Shown here piece after piece: positions 17,040-25,769 of a DNA stretch of 36,960 nt. The stretch's first letter is position 1. Each line of letters starts with the position of its first letter. The DNA is from an uncultured Eubacterium sp. GTDB taxonomy: Bacteria > Bacillota > Clostridia > Lachnospirales > Lachnospiraceae. The stretch lies in assembly GCA_947178105.1 (NCBI GenBank), contig CAMWXD010000038.1, forward strand, positions 1-36,960, given 5' to 3'. The notes below the pieces were generated by a model. That model was not told where the DNA came from. It worked only from the letters and a program-made list of their open reading frames with translations, and did no database searches. The position numbers and the translations under genes are program-made.

Positions 17040-18013
17040 TATCAGGTACAAGAAAAGAAGATAGGAAAAAATATAGGAATATACTTAAACTAATACTGTC
17101 AATCATATTTTTATTGATCGTATGGAAGAAGATCTATGTATATGATTTGCTGTATATCATAAAAGGATATCCTTTAGGCTATCTGCTTTTAGCATTTGCA
17201 GTAAATCTTGCAGTAAATCTGGTAGGTGCATTTTCGTTACATGCGATCTATCAAAAGGAAAATGTTTTTCGAATTTTTATCATTACTTTGAAAAGCAATT
17301 TTTATGCAATATTTTTACCAGGGCAGATTTTGGGAGAAACAACAAAAATCTTTATGTTATCTTCAGAATATTCGACAATAAGTGAGCGGACATCGGCTGT
17401 TTTAGTTGATAAAATGCTGAATATTGGAGCAATGGCGGTTACAGGCTGTGCAGGTGCTTTTTTATCGCCATATTTGATGAATACTGGTATAAAAAAGGTG
17501 CTTTTTTTGGGGCTTGTGATTGTGCTGCTGCTTGTAGCAGTATGGAAAAATAGCAGGATACTTTTGTGGCTTTGGAAGCAGCTTCGAAGGTTTGCTGGAT
17601 GCCATAGTGCAATTTCAAAAGCAGAAAATTTTTTGAATAGCTGGTTATCATTTTCAGATAAAAATAGGCAATTAGCATATTCAACTTTATGGGGAATTGC
17701 GTATCAACTGATGATTGCGTTAGGATACTATATTTTAGGCAAAGGCTGTGGGGTATATATAAGTTTTTATGATTATTGCTGGATTAATACTTTTCTTACA
17801 ATGATACTTTTTTTGCCAGTTTCTGTAGGGGGTATAGGAATCAGAGAAGTAACATTGTCTGGTTTGCTGGGATTATTAGATGTTGAAACAGAAAAAGCAG
17901 TTGCAGTTTCTCTATTGTTGCTGTTTATTCAGGTTACGCGTGCGTTATTGGGTGGAATTTTACTTTTGACAGGAAAGGATGATAAAAAAAATGAAACGAA
18001 TTCTGATCATTAA
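17036..18013 (+). CDS. PF03706 (LPG synthase TM / UPF0104-type) membrane protein, possible lipid-sugar flippase or GT partner
   Basis: This is a 325-residue protein with about eight hydrophobic segments. It has the family's features FLPGQILGETTKIFMLS, an S-x-R-T-S-A-x-L-V-D-K segment and PVSVGGIGIREVTL near the end. These match the flippase-like transmembrane domain found in MprF and AglD relatives. It lacks any MprF synthase domain. A TTG start at 17036 is the earliest possible, since TGA precedes it in frame, and no ATG or GTG follows before the first membrane helix. GGGAGG lies 13 nt upstream, which is long. It overlaps both neighbours. Placed beside a GtrB-like enzyme and GT-C proteins, it may move polyprenyl-phosphate sugars across the membrane; this is inference. 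Confidence 0.85.
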   Translation: MISGTRKEDRKKYRNILKLILSIIFLLIVWKKIYVYDLLYIIKGYPLGYLLLAFAVNLAVNLVGAFSLHAIYQKENVFRIFIITLKSNFYAIFLPGQILGETTKIFMLSSEYSTISERTSAVLVDKMLNIGAMAVTGCAGAFLSPYLMNTGIKKVLFLGLVIVLLLVAVWKNSRILLWLWKQLRRFAGCHSAISKAENFLNSWLSFSDKNRQLAYSTLWGIAYQLMIALGYYILGKGCGVYISFYDYCWINTFLTMILFLPVSVGGIGIREVTLSGLLGLLDVETEKAVAVSLLLLFIQVTRALLGGILLLTGKDDKKNETNSDH

Positions 18014-19145
18014 CTATGAGTATCCTCCTCTTGGAGGAGGTGGAGGAGTCGCAGCTAAAAAATTAGCAGAAGCATGGAGTAAGATGGGATATTGTGTAGA
18101 TTATATTACTACATGGACTGTGGGATTGAAAAAATATGAAAAAATAAATGGTGTCAGAGTATACCGAATACCTGTGATTGGCAAAAGAGGGAAAGAAAAT
18201 GCGGGTATGTTGTCTTTACTGACATTTCCGGTTTGTGCATACAAAACAGCAGATCGTTTGTGCAAACAAAATTCGTATGAATTTATCAATACCCATTTTG
18301 CTGTTCCTTCTGGGCCTTTAGGGGTATGGATGTCAGAGAAATATGGAGTGAAGCATATATTATCCACTTATGGTGGGGATATTTATGATCCAACAAAAAA
18401 GTTTTCTCCGCATAAATGGTATATATTAAAAAAATGTGTATCTTGGGTATTAAATCATGCGGATGTTATTGTACCAGAATCTGAAAATATAAGAAAATAT
18501 ACAGAAAAGTATTATAAATTTGACAGGCATAAGATGGTTATCATTCCTATTCCATATACGAAGGTATCTTTTGCTCCTGTAAAACGGCATACGATCGGAA
18601 TGAAAGAAAAGCAAAAATATTTAATTTCCGTAGGCAGGCTTGTGAAGAGGAAAGGATATGAGTTTCTATTGGATGTAGTATCTGATATACCAGATGTGAA
18701 GCTGATCATTGTTGGAAATGGCCCAATGATGGATCAACTGAAACGAAAGGCATTAGAACTTCAGATAACAGACCGCGTTATATTTACAGGAAATATTTCG
18801 GAGGAACAAAAATTTCAATATATGCAAAATGCAGACATTTATGTATTAAGTTCTGTACATGAAGGATTTGGAATTGTGATTCAGGAAGCAATGCAAGTAG
18901 GACTACCAATTGTTTCAACTGATTTTGGTGGACAGACAGATCTAATAATACATAAAGAAAATGGTTTGCTGGTAAAGTATGGAAATAAAAAAATGATGAA
19001 AAATGCAATTTTGAGGCTGTTAACAGATCAAAAGATGGCAGCACATATGAAAGCTGTTAATTTAAAGAAAATAAAGGAATACAGGTCTGAGAAAATAGCA
19101 GAAAAATATTTGAAGTGTATTGGAATAAACGAGGTGGATGAATGA
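17979..19145 (+). CDS. Glycosyltransferase family 4
   Basis: This 388-residue protein has a two-domain GT-B layout. It begins with the GT4 N-terminal signature YEYPPLGGGGGVAAKKLAE. The C-terminal Rossmann domain starts at YLISVGRLVKRKGYEFLLD and contains the donor-binding EGFGIVIQEAMQVG with both glutamates. It should transfer a sugar from a nucleotide donor in the cytosol. The ATG at 17979 has AGGA 4 nt upstream. A second in-frame ATG at 17991 follows an eight-A run and is an alternative start. It overlaps the preceding gene by 35 bp and the following SDR gene by 4 bp. Confidence 0.92.
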   Translation: MIKKMKRILIINYEYPPLGGGGGVAAKKLAEAWSKMGYCVDYITTWTVGLKKYEKINGVRVYRIPVIGKRGKENAGMLSLLTFPVCAYKTADRLCKQNSYEFINTHFAVPSGPLGVWMSEKYGVKHILSTYGGDIYDPTKKFSPHKWYILKKCVSWVLNHADVIVPESENIRKYTEKYYKFDRHKMVIIPIPYTKVSFAPVKRHTIGMKEKQKYLISVGRLVKRKGYEFLLDVVSDIPDVKLIIVGNGPMMDQLKRKALELQITDRVIFTGNISEEQKFQYMQNADIYVLSSVHEGFGIVIQEAMQVGLPIVSTDFGGQTDLIIHKENGLLVKYGNKKMMKNAILRLLTDQKMAAHMKAVNLKKIKEYRSEKIAEKYLKCIGINEVDE

Positions 19146-20104
19146 GGGCAATGGTGACAGGCGGAGCTGGATTTATAGGATCGTATTTAGCAGAAGGACT
19201 GGTTAACCGGAAATATGAAGTGACGATATTGGATAATTTGTTTCGGGGCAGTTATGAAAATATTGCACATTTTATCAATGGCAAAAATTGTTTTTATGAG
19301 CTTGATCTGGCAGAAGAAAAAAATGTCAGCCAAATAGCAGAAATCTTATTAAATGAACAACCGGAATATATATATCATTTTGCAGCGATTAATGGTACAC
19401 AATATTTTTATGAGATACCAGCAAAAGTCTTAGAAGTGAATATAAATGCTACTTATTTCCTGATGCAGGCATTGCGGGCAGCAAAACATATGAGTCCTGA
19501 TTTTAAGACAAAGATCATTTATGCTTCGTCGTCGGAAGTATATGGAGAGCCATTTTCCATACCATCAAAAGAAACAGATACAACCTATGTAACAACTGGC
19601 CATATTAGGGACAGTTATGCAGCCGCAAAGCTGTGTGGTGAGTTTTATGTAAAGCTGATGAGTGAAGAAATTGGGATTGAATGGATTATTTTAAGACTTT
19701 TTAACGTCTATGGAAAAAGAATGGTAGGAACAAAATATGGGCAGGTAATACCAGAATTTATTCAAAGATTGAAACAGGGGGAATATCCATTGTCCATTTA
19801 TGGTAACGGCGAACATAAAAGATCTTTTTGTTATGTAACGGATATTGTAAATGATACCATGGATCTGGCGGTAAGTAATGTAAAGAATGAGATTTTTAAT
19901 ATTGGAAATAACAGTGAAATTTCGATTTTAGAATTAGGCAGGCTGATTATGCAAAAAATGGATATGGTGCCACAGTTTCAGTTTTTACCGGAGCGAGACG
20001 GCGACCATAAGAGAAGATGCCCGGATACAAGCAAGCTTCATGCTGTCATAGGAAATCGTACTTATATGACTTTGGATGAAGGAATAGAGCTTATGCTGCA
20101 ATAA
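19142..20104 (+). CDS. NAD-dependent nucleotide-sugar epimerase/dehydratase (extended SDR)
   Basis: This 320-residue protein has the NAD-binding VTGGAGFIGSY at its N-terminus, YASSSEVYGEP, and a YxxxK catalytic pair at Y159/K163 in DSYAAAKL. RLFNVYGKR and the FCYVTDIV segment fit sugar-nucleotide SDRs. It should make an activated sugar for the cluster by epimerising, dehydrating or decarboxylating a UDP-, dTDP- or GDP-sugar; which one cannot be told from sequence alone. GAGGTGG precedes the ATG, which overlaps the GT4 stop as ATGA. Confidence 0.9.
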   Translation: MRAMVTGGAGFIGSYLAEGLVNRKYEVTILDNLFRGSYENIAHFINGKNCFYELDLAEEKNVSQIAEILLNEQPEYIYHFAAINGTQYFYEIPAKVLEVNINATYFLMQALRAAKHMSPDFKTKIIYASSSEVYGEPFSIPSKETDTTYVTTGHIRDSYAAAKLCGEFYVKLMSEEIGIEWIILRLFNVYGKRMVGTKYGQVIPEFIQRLKQGEYPLSIYGNGEHKRSFCYVTDIVNDTMDLAVSNVKNEIFNIGNNSEISILELGRLIMQKMDMVPQFQFLPERDGDHKRRCPDTSKLHAVIGNRTYMTLDEGIELMLQ

Positions 20105-20125
20105 ATTTTTAGGGAGGTGTTAGCT

Positions 20126-20844
20126 GTGGAAGAAAAGTATCTTTCGCTGCATTTATCACAAATACATAACATAAAAAATATCAGGAAGGAATATGAACAT
20201 TATCTTAAATTTTTTAGTGGAAATTTTAAGAAGGAACTTCCACGGAATCGTAAAATAAAAATTTTAGATATGGGATGTGGTTTAGGTGAAACGCTTTTTT
20301 CTCTGCGTAAATTAGGCTATTACAATGTGATTGGTATTGATTATAGCCAAGAATGCGTTGACTTTTGCAATAAGATGGGCTATGCGAAATGTTATATGGG
20401 CAATGCGTTGGATTATTTTGATACGTGTTCTGAAAAATATGATGTTATTTTTTTCAATGATATTATAGAGCATTTTCAATATCAGGATGCGATGCATATT
20501 TTACAAGGAATGATGCAATGTTTGAACCGGGGGGGGTAATTCTGATTAAGACAATGAATGCTGGAAATGGAATTTTGGCTACGACAACTTTGTACACAGA
20601 TTTGACACATAAAACAATGTTTGATGAGTTTAGCCTCAAAGAAATATTGGTACAGGCTGGCTTCCATTTTCAAAAGGTCAGGATTAAGAAGTCAAATTTG
20701 TATTGCTTTTATACAAATCCATTTAATTATGTTGCATGGTGTGCAGAAATATTTAGTTCATTGATGCTTCGCTTTTATTTTTTACTCCATAATAAGAAAA
20801 ATAAAATATTTACAAAGAATATAATCGCAGTGGCGCGAAAGTAA
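20126..20844 (+). pseudogene. Class I SAM-dependent methyltransferase, frameshifted at a G8 tract (probably phase-OFF)
   Basis: Starting at a GTG 8 nt after GGGAGG, the first frame encodes 137 residues with motif I ILDMGCGLGE (46-55), VIGIDYS and FFNDIIEH. It then stops at TAA (20537-20539) right after a run of eight Gs (20529-20536). The rest of the same methyltransferase continues in another frame as GVILIKTMNAGNG to 20844, ending like other members of its family. With nine Gs the join reads LNRGGVILIKT, matching the conserved L-x-P-G-G-x-x-L-I-K-T strand. The sequence as given is therefore one base short. It could be a phase-variable OFF state, a decayed gene or a sequencing error. The product would methylate a sugar of the surface glycan, next to a second methyltransferase. 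Confidence 0.85.
20529..20536 (+). repeat. G8 homopolymer that shifts the methyltransferase frame (candidate contingency tract)
   Basis: Eight Gs follow GAACC and precede TAATTC, read CGG GGG GGG TAA. Adding one G restores CGG GGG GGG GTA and the full-length reading frame. The codon context is the same as that of the G9 tract at 15961-15969. Confidence 0.9.
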
Positions 20845-20889
20845 AGAGGAGATGCAAGGGGCATAGTTGCATTTGGAAGGTGAGCAAAA

Positions 20890-21597
20890 TTGAAAAATTC
20901 ATTATCAGTACAGCGAAAACATTATAATAATAAAACAGCAGTTGGTTTTGATAAGAATAGAATGAATCGGAATCATATATATAAGATTGAAACGATTGAA
21001 TATTTTTATCGCAAGTTCTTGAAAAAGAAAAATAATATTAGGATTTTGGAAGTGGAGGGGGGTACAGGGCTACATGCTGAGCATTTTTTGAGAAAAGAAT
21101 ACTTGAATATTGAACAGTTTATTTTGCTGGATTTATCAAAAGATATGCTGAAAGTGGCAAAAAAACGTTTGAAAAAATATAAGAAAAAAGTTGTATTTCT
21201 TCAAAGCCCAGCAGAAGTATTTAGGCTGTTGCAGCCAGTTGACTGTATATATATCAGTGGTGCCATGCATCATTTTGAAGATCCGTTAAAAGCAATTCAA
21301 AATTGTTATGATAATCTCACTGAAAATGGAGTGCTTACTATTTGTGAACCTGTTATCACAAATCCATATGCATGGCCTCGTGTTATTTTTATGCCAGAAG
21401 AATATGGGCAGTTTACAGTGACACCACACAATATAGTAAAATGGCTGGAGGATAATCAATATGAAGTATTGGAAAAAAAGTGGATGCATTATAAAAGCAA
21501 TTCAAAATTTTTCAGGTTTATATTGAAATTGGAAGGGATTGCATTTATGAACTGGAGTGCTGTTATGTTTGCAGTCGCAGCTAAAAAGCGCAGTTAG
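20890..21597 (+). CDS. Class I SAM-dependent methyltransferase
   Basis: This 235-residue protein starts at a TTG; the strong GGAAGGTGAG six nt upstream decides this. Motif I is ILEVEGGTGLHAEHF, followed by FILLDLSKDML and IYISGAMHHFEDPLKAI, the MMHHF-like segment of methyltransferase types 11/12. The C-terminal ITNPYAWPRVIFMPEEYG segment is seen in sugar or lipid methyltransferases of glycan loci. It probably methylates a sugar in the exported polymer. Motif I contains a six-G run (21057-21062). It follows the frameshifted methyltransferase after a 45-nt gap, the largest gap in this part of the operon. Confidence 0.88.
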   Translation: MKNSLSVQRKHYNNKTAVGFDKNRMNRNHIYKIETIEYFYRKFLKKKNNIRILEVEGGTGLHAEHFLRKEYLNIEQFILLDLSKDMLKVAKKRLKKYKKKVVFLQSPAEVFRLLQPVDCIYISGAMHHFEDPLKAIQNCYDNLTENGVLTICEPVITNPYAWPRVIFMPEEYGQFTVTPHNIVKWLEDNQYEVLEKKWMHYKSNSKFFRFILKLEGIAFMNWSAVMFAVAAKKRS

Positions 21598-21636
21598 TTA
21601 TTGATTGAGGAATTTATTTACAAATAGGAGAAAAGT

Positions 21637-22653
21637 ATGCGTGCAGATTATAAGAGTCTAAAGAACAATAAAAGGATATTGATTACAGGCTGTGCTGGTT
21701 TTATTGGATATCATCTAAGTGCATCGTTGTTGGAGTATGGCTGCTATGTCATTGGAATTGATAATTTAAATTCGTATTATGATATCAGATTAAAAAAGGC
21801 ACGCTTAGAGTTATTAAAAAAATATCAGCAATTTAAATTCCTAAAATTTGGCTTGGAAAATAAACAGGATATGGAACAACTGTTTTTTCAGGAGAAGCCA
21901 GAGATTGTGGTGAACTTGGCTGCACAGGCGGGAGTACGATATAGTATTTCTCATCCTGATTCTTATATACAGTCAAATTTAATAGGTTTTTATAATATTT
22001 TGGAATGTTGCAGAAAGTACCCGGTAGAACATCTTATCTATGCTTCATCCAGTTCGGTCTATGGTGCGAATGAAAAGGTGCCTTTTTCTGTTGAAGATAA
22101 GACAGATCATCCGGTAAGCTTATATGCGGCTACCAAAAAATCAAATGAGTTGATGGCTTATTGCTACAGCAGATTATATGGACTTCCGGCAACGGGATTA
22201 CGTTTCTTTACAGTTTACGGTCCTTGGGGAAGGCCAGATATGGCATATTTTAAGTTTGCAGGCAGGATTATGCATGGTGTGCCAATACAGATCTATAATA
22301 ATGGAAATATGTTGAGAGATTTTACATATATTGATGACATTGTAAAAGGTTTGATGCATGTAATCCCTAATGCACCGCTGGAAGAAGAGGGAGCAAAACA
22401 TAAAGTGTATAATATCGGAAACAATAAACCGGAAAAATTAATGGATTTTATTGCAGTTTTGGAAAAGTGCCTCGGAATGAAAGCACAATTGGAATACTTG
22501 CCAATGCAGCAAGGGGACGTATATCAGACTTATGCTGATTGTTCAAATTTGTTTCTTGATTTTGGCTTTAAACCTGGAACAGAAATTACAGAAGGGCTTA
22601 GTAAATTTTCAGAATGGTTTCAGGCATATGATACAGGAGGTATTTATTTATGA
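21637..22653 (+). CDS. UDP-glucuronate 4-epimerase
   Basis: This 338-residue extended SDR has LITGCAGFIGYHLS, NLAAQAGVRYSI, a Y163/K167 pair in SLYAATKKSNELMA, and LRFFTVYGPWGRPDMA. That combination is diagnostic of CapI/LspL-type UDP-glucuronate 4-epimerases, which interconvert UDP-glucuronate and UDP-galacturonate. It implies a uronic acid in the glycan. A TAGGAG site precedes the ATG. The stop overlaps the dehydrogenase start as ATGA, so the two enzymes are probably made together. Confidence 0.9.
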   Translation: MRADYKSLKNNKRILITGCAGFIGYHLSASLLEYGCYVIGIDNLNSYYDIRLKKARLELLKKYQQFKFLKFGLENKQDMEQLFFQEKPEIVVNLAAQAGVRYSISHPDSYIQSNLIGFYNILECCRKYPVEHLIYASSSSVYGANEKVPFSVEDKTDHPVSLYAATKKSNELMAYCYSRLYGLPATGLRFFTVYGPWGRPDMAYFKFAGRIMHGVPIQIYNNGNMLRDFTYIDDIVKGLMHVIPNAPLEEEGAKHKVYNIGNNKPEKLMDFIAVLEKCLGMKAQLEYLPMQQGDVYQTYADCSNLFLDFGFKPGTEITEGLSKFSEWFQAYDTGGIYL

Positions 22654-23951
22654 AAGTAGGAATCATAGGTCTTGGATATGTAGGATTAACGCTTGCAGTA
22701 GCAGCAGCTTCAAATGGAATTGAGATATATGGTATCGAAACTAATCAGTACATAAAAAAATGCCTGAAAGATAACCACGCGCATTTTTATGAACCAGGAC
22801 TTGATCATTTAATTAAGCGCTGTAATGGCAGGACATTTCATATTGTAGATGCATTTCCAGAAGATGTAGTATTTGATGCGTTTATTATTACTGTGGGTAC
22901 GCCTTTGAAAAAAGAAGGAAAAGAACCTAATTTTGATTATATTCGTTCCGCATTGAGGTCTATTCATAAAGTTTATGACGGCAGTCAGCTTGTTGTACTT
23001 AGAAGTACGGTATCAGTTGGTACTACCCGCAGGATTGTATTGCCATTTCTGGCTGATATGTGTGGAAAGAAAAAAGAGGAATTACTGGTTTCCATGTGTC
23101 CGGAAAGGACATTAGAGGGAAAGGCTGTAGAAGAGCTGACCCATCTTCCTCAAATTATCAGTGGCAATAATGCACAATCTATAGAAGCTGCACAAGTATT
23201 ATTTCGGAAAATGACACCGTGTGTGGTTGAGGCATCGAGTTTGGAGGAAGCAGAGCTGATAAAGTTGTATTGTAATACCTACCGTGATATGACGTTTGCT
23301 ATTGGAAATGCATTTTGTATGGCGGCTCAGGAATTTAAAGTAGATGGCAGCCTTGTCATTGAACATGCTAATTATGGCTATACGAGAAGCAATATAGCGA
23401 AACCAGGATTTGTTGCAGGGCCTTGTCTGGAAAAGGATGCGTACATATTAATTAACAATATGCCAGAATGTGCCAGCAGAGACTTTATATTGGCTGCAAG
23501 AAATTTTAATGAATCACTGGAAGATCTGACTGTACGCTGGGTCAAAGAGCGGTTGCGTACTGACAGCAACAAAGCAGTTGCAGTGAGCGGCATGGCATTT
23601 AAAGGACAACCGGAAACATCGGATCTTCGGGGATCCAGTTCTGTTTATATAGCTGATAAATTAAAAAAAGCTGGATACAGGCTGAATCTGCATGATTTTA
23701 CTGCTATTCCAGAAGAGATGAGGGCGTTAGGGCTTGGAAGGTACTTTAAGGATCTATATGAAGCGTGCGAAGATGCAGGGCTGTTATTAGTTCTTAATAA
23801 TCATAAAAAATATGCATCCGTTATGGGACATGCATTTTTATTGCATGAAAGAGAAGGTTTTGAAATTCTGGATGCATGGGGAGCATGTACAGAATTGTAT
23901 TATTATGATGGAATTAAAATATCAACACTTGGAAATATGTTTCAGGAATAG
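22650..23951 (+). CDS. UDP-sugar 6-dehydrogenase (UDP-glucose/GDP-mannose dehydrogenase family)
   Basis: This 433-residue protein has VGIIGLGYVGLTLAVA for NAD binding, the VLRSTVSVGTTRR segment, a CPERTLEGKA signature, the catalytic Cys259 in GPCLEKDAY and a C-terminal SGMAFKGQPETSDLRGS. It oxidises the C6 alcohol of a UDP-hexose to a carboxylate in two NAD-dependent steps. The CPER signature is more typical of the UDP-ManNAc/UDP-GlcNAc branch than of UDP-glucose dehydrogenases, so UDP-glucuronate as product is not certain. It is coupled to the 4-epimerase gene upstream; AGGAGG lies nine nt before the ATG. Confidence 0.9.
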   Translation: MKVGIIGLGYVGLTLAVAAASNGIEIYGIETNQYIKKCLKDNHAHFYEPGLDHLIKRCNGRTFHIVDAFPEDVVFDAFIITVGTPLKKEGKEPNFDYIRSALRSIHKVYDGSQLVVLRSTVSVGTTRRIVLPFLADMCGKKKEELLVSMCPERTLEGKAVEELTHLPQIISGNNAQSIEAAQVLFRKMTPCVVEASSLEEAELIKLYCNTYRDMTFAIGNAFCMAAQEFKVDGSLVIEHANYGYTRSNIAKPGFVAGPCLEKDAYILINNMPECASRDFILAARNFNESLEDLTVRWVKERLRTDSNKAVAVSGMAFKGQPETSDLRGSSSVYIADKLKKAGYRLNLHDFTAIPEEMRALGLGRYFKDLYEACEDAGLLLVLNNHKKYASVMGHAFLLHEREGFEILDAWGACTELYYYDGIKISTLGNMFQE

Positions 23952-23965
23952 AGGAGGAATGCAAA

Positions 23966-24985
23966 ATGAAGATTTTGGTAACAGGTTCTGCGGGATTTAT
24001 TGCGGGATATTTGGTAGAAGAATTGCTGGAGCATGGGCATGAGGTTGTAGGAATTGATAATTACAGTAAGTATGGCCCCATTCAGAAAAGCTATGACAGG
24101 AATCCGAAATATCATTTTGTAGAGGGTGATTGTAAGGATTCAGCATTGATGAAAGAATTAGTAGAAGATTGTGATCAGGTAATCGCGATTGCAGCGATGA
24201 TTGGAGGTATTACATATTTTCATTCCTATGCATATGATTTGCTGGCGGAAAATGAGAGGATTACAGCTTCTACCTTTGATGCTGCTATATGGGCGCATAA
24301 GAATAGGCATCTTAGCAAAATAAATGTGTTGTCTTCCTCTATGGTATATGAGTCCGCAACGCATTATCCAAGTGAGGAAGGAGATGAGCTGCGGTGTCCG
24401 CCGCCATTGTCTACCTACGGGTTTCAGAAGCTTTCTTGTGAATATTTTGCAAAGGGCGCATGGGAACAGTACAAGCTTCCATATACAGTAATACGTCCGT
24501 TTAACTGTGTTGGAATCGGAGAGCAGCGGGCAAAAAATGAAAAGGATATCATGTCTGGGAATGTGCGTTTGGCGATGAGCCATGTTGTTCCAGATCTTGT
24601 GCAGAAGGTTTATAAGGGGCAAGATCCGCTCCACATTTTAGGAAATGGAAATCAGATACGCCATTATACGTATGGCGGGGATCTTGCAAAAGGAATTCGT
24701 CTTTGCGTTGAAAAAGAGGAAGCGGTCAATGAGGACTTTAATTTATCAATCTCAGTTTCCACAACAGTAAAAGAATTAGCCGCGCTAATTTGGCAAAAAC
24801 TGAATGGAGATAAGCCGCTGACATTTGTGTCAGATCCCGGTTATGAATATGATGTGCAAAAACGTGTGCCATCTGTGGAAAAGGCCAGAAAACTTCTGGG
24901 ATTTGAAGCAAAAACAGATTTGAAAACAACACTGGATGAGGTTATTCCATGGGTTTGCAGACAGGTTGATTTGGGAAATCTATAA
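23966..24985 (+). CDS. NAD-dependent nucleotide-sugar epimerase/dehydratase (extended SDR)
   Basis: This 339-residue protein starts after GAGGAGGAATGCAAA. It has LVTGSAGFIAGYLVEEL for NAD binding, a SSSMVYES strand, and Y151/K155 in STYGFQKLSCEY. IRPFNCVGIGE and HILGNGNQIRHYTYGGD fit enzymes acting on sugar nucleotides. IAAMIGGITYFHSYAYD replaces the usual H-L-A-A segment and is shared with a subset of uncharacterised SDRs in glycan loci. Its product may be the sugar used by the DPM-like GT2 immediately downstream; this is inference from position only. Confidence 0.88.
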   Translation: MKILVTGSAGFIAGYLVEELLEHGHEVVGIDNYSKYGPIQKSYDRNPKYHFVEGDCKDSALMKELVEDCDQVIAIAAMIGGITYFHSYAYDLLAENERITASTFDAAIWAHKNRHLSKINVLSSSMVYESATHYPSEEGDELRCPPPLSTYGFQKLSCEYFAKGAWEQYKLPYTVIRPFNCVGIGEQRAKNEKDIMSGNVRLAMSHVVPDLVQKVYKGQDPLHILGNGNQIRHYTYGGDLAKGIRLCVEKEEAVNEDFNLSISVSTTVKELAALIWQKLNGDKPLTFVSDPGYEYDVQKRVPSVEKARKLLGFEAKTDLKTTLDEVIPWVCRQVDLGNL

Positions 24986-25019
24986 AAGATGGTTAAATAT
25001 GACGGAGGAAAACCTTGAA

Positions 25020-25730
25020 ATGCTGGATATTGTTGTGCCTGTTTATAATGAAGGGCGGGGAATCTTAAAATTATTTGATGAAATAAGGGATGAGGTCAGC
25101 ACTCCGAACCGGGTGATAGTAGTGTATGATTTTGAGGAAGATACGACAAAGCCTGTAGTAACAGAACACAAACAGAGGTATCAGTTTCAGATCGATATGA
25201 TTCGGAATGCGAATGGTTCAGGCGCATTGAATGCAATCAAAACTGGAATGCAGGAGGCTGAAAGTGAAATGATTCTGGTTATGATGGCAGATTCATCAGA
25301 CAGGCTGGATGTAGTCGATACAATGTGCCAGAAGATGAAAGAAGGATGTGATTTAGTTTGTGGTTCGCGTTATATGAAAGGCGGCAGGCAGGAGGGCGGT
25401 CCAGTGCTTAAAGGATTGTTTGCAAGGATAGCTGGATTGTCTTTGTATTTTTTGACAGGGATCCCGACCCATGATGTGACCAATAGTTTTAAGCTTTATC
25501 GCAGGAGTATGCTGCAAAAGATTGAGATCGAAAGTAATGGTGGATTTGAAATCGGGTTTGAGATTACAGTGAAAGCGTATGTGGCTGGTTATCGAATTGC
25601 GGAAGTTCCGTCTGTATGGATGGAGCGTAAAGAAGGAAAGTCGAACTTTCATATGTGGAAATGGTTGCCGCATTATTTGCATTGGTATTTTTATTGTTTA
25701 ATAAAATGCTGGTTTCCGCAAAAGGTTTAG
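25020..25730 (+). CDS. Glycosyltransferase family 2, DPM1-like without membrane helices
   Basis: This 236-residue GT2 begins LDIVVPVYNEG and has the DVTNSFKLYRRS and EIGFEITVKAY segments of dolichol-/polyprenyl-phosphate-mannose synthases. It has no C-terminal membrane helices, unlike the GtrB-like enzyme at 14413. The usual D-A-D metal site is replaced by MMADSSD (D91 and D94). I chose the ATG at 25020 because GGAGGA lies 10 nt before it; an in-frame ATG at 24999 would add seven residues but lacks a clear ribosome site. It precedes a GT-C-like membrane protein by 39 nt, suggesting a donor-transferase pair. Confidence 0.85.
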   Translation: MLDIVVPVYNEGRGILKLFDEIRDEVSTPNRVIVVYDFEEDTTKPVVTEHKQRYQFQIDMIRNANGSGALNAIKTGMQEAESEMILVMMADSSDRLDVVDTMCQKMKEGCDLVCGSRYMKGGRQEGGPVLKGLFARIAGLSLYFLTGIPTHDVTNSFKLYRRSMLQKIEIESNGGFEIGFEITVKAYVAGYRIAEVPSVWMERKEGKSNFHMWKWLPHYLHWYFYCLIKCWFPQKV

Positions 25731-25769
25731 CGTATTATGCTGTGGAATAACAGGAAGGGAATTGGAGTG

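Noticed and set aside
20518..20844. Independent 108-residue gene starting at the ATG at 20518
   Set aside because: It begins inside the preceding methyltransferase frame, has no ribosome site and encodes just the C-terminal half of that same fold. It is the shifted second part of the gene.
21057..21062. G6 run in the second methyltransferase as a third phase-variable tract
   Set aside because: Six Gs are within the range expected in normal coding DNA, and the run encodes motif I, where a shift would be purely destructive.
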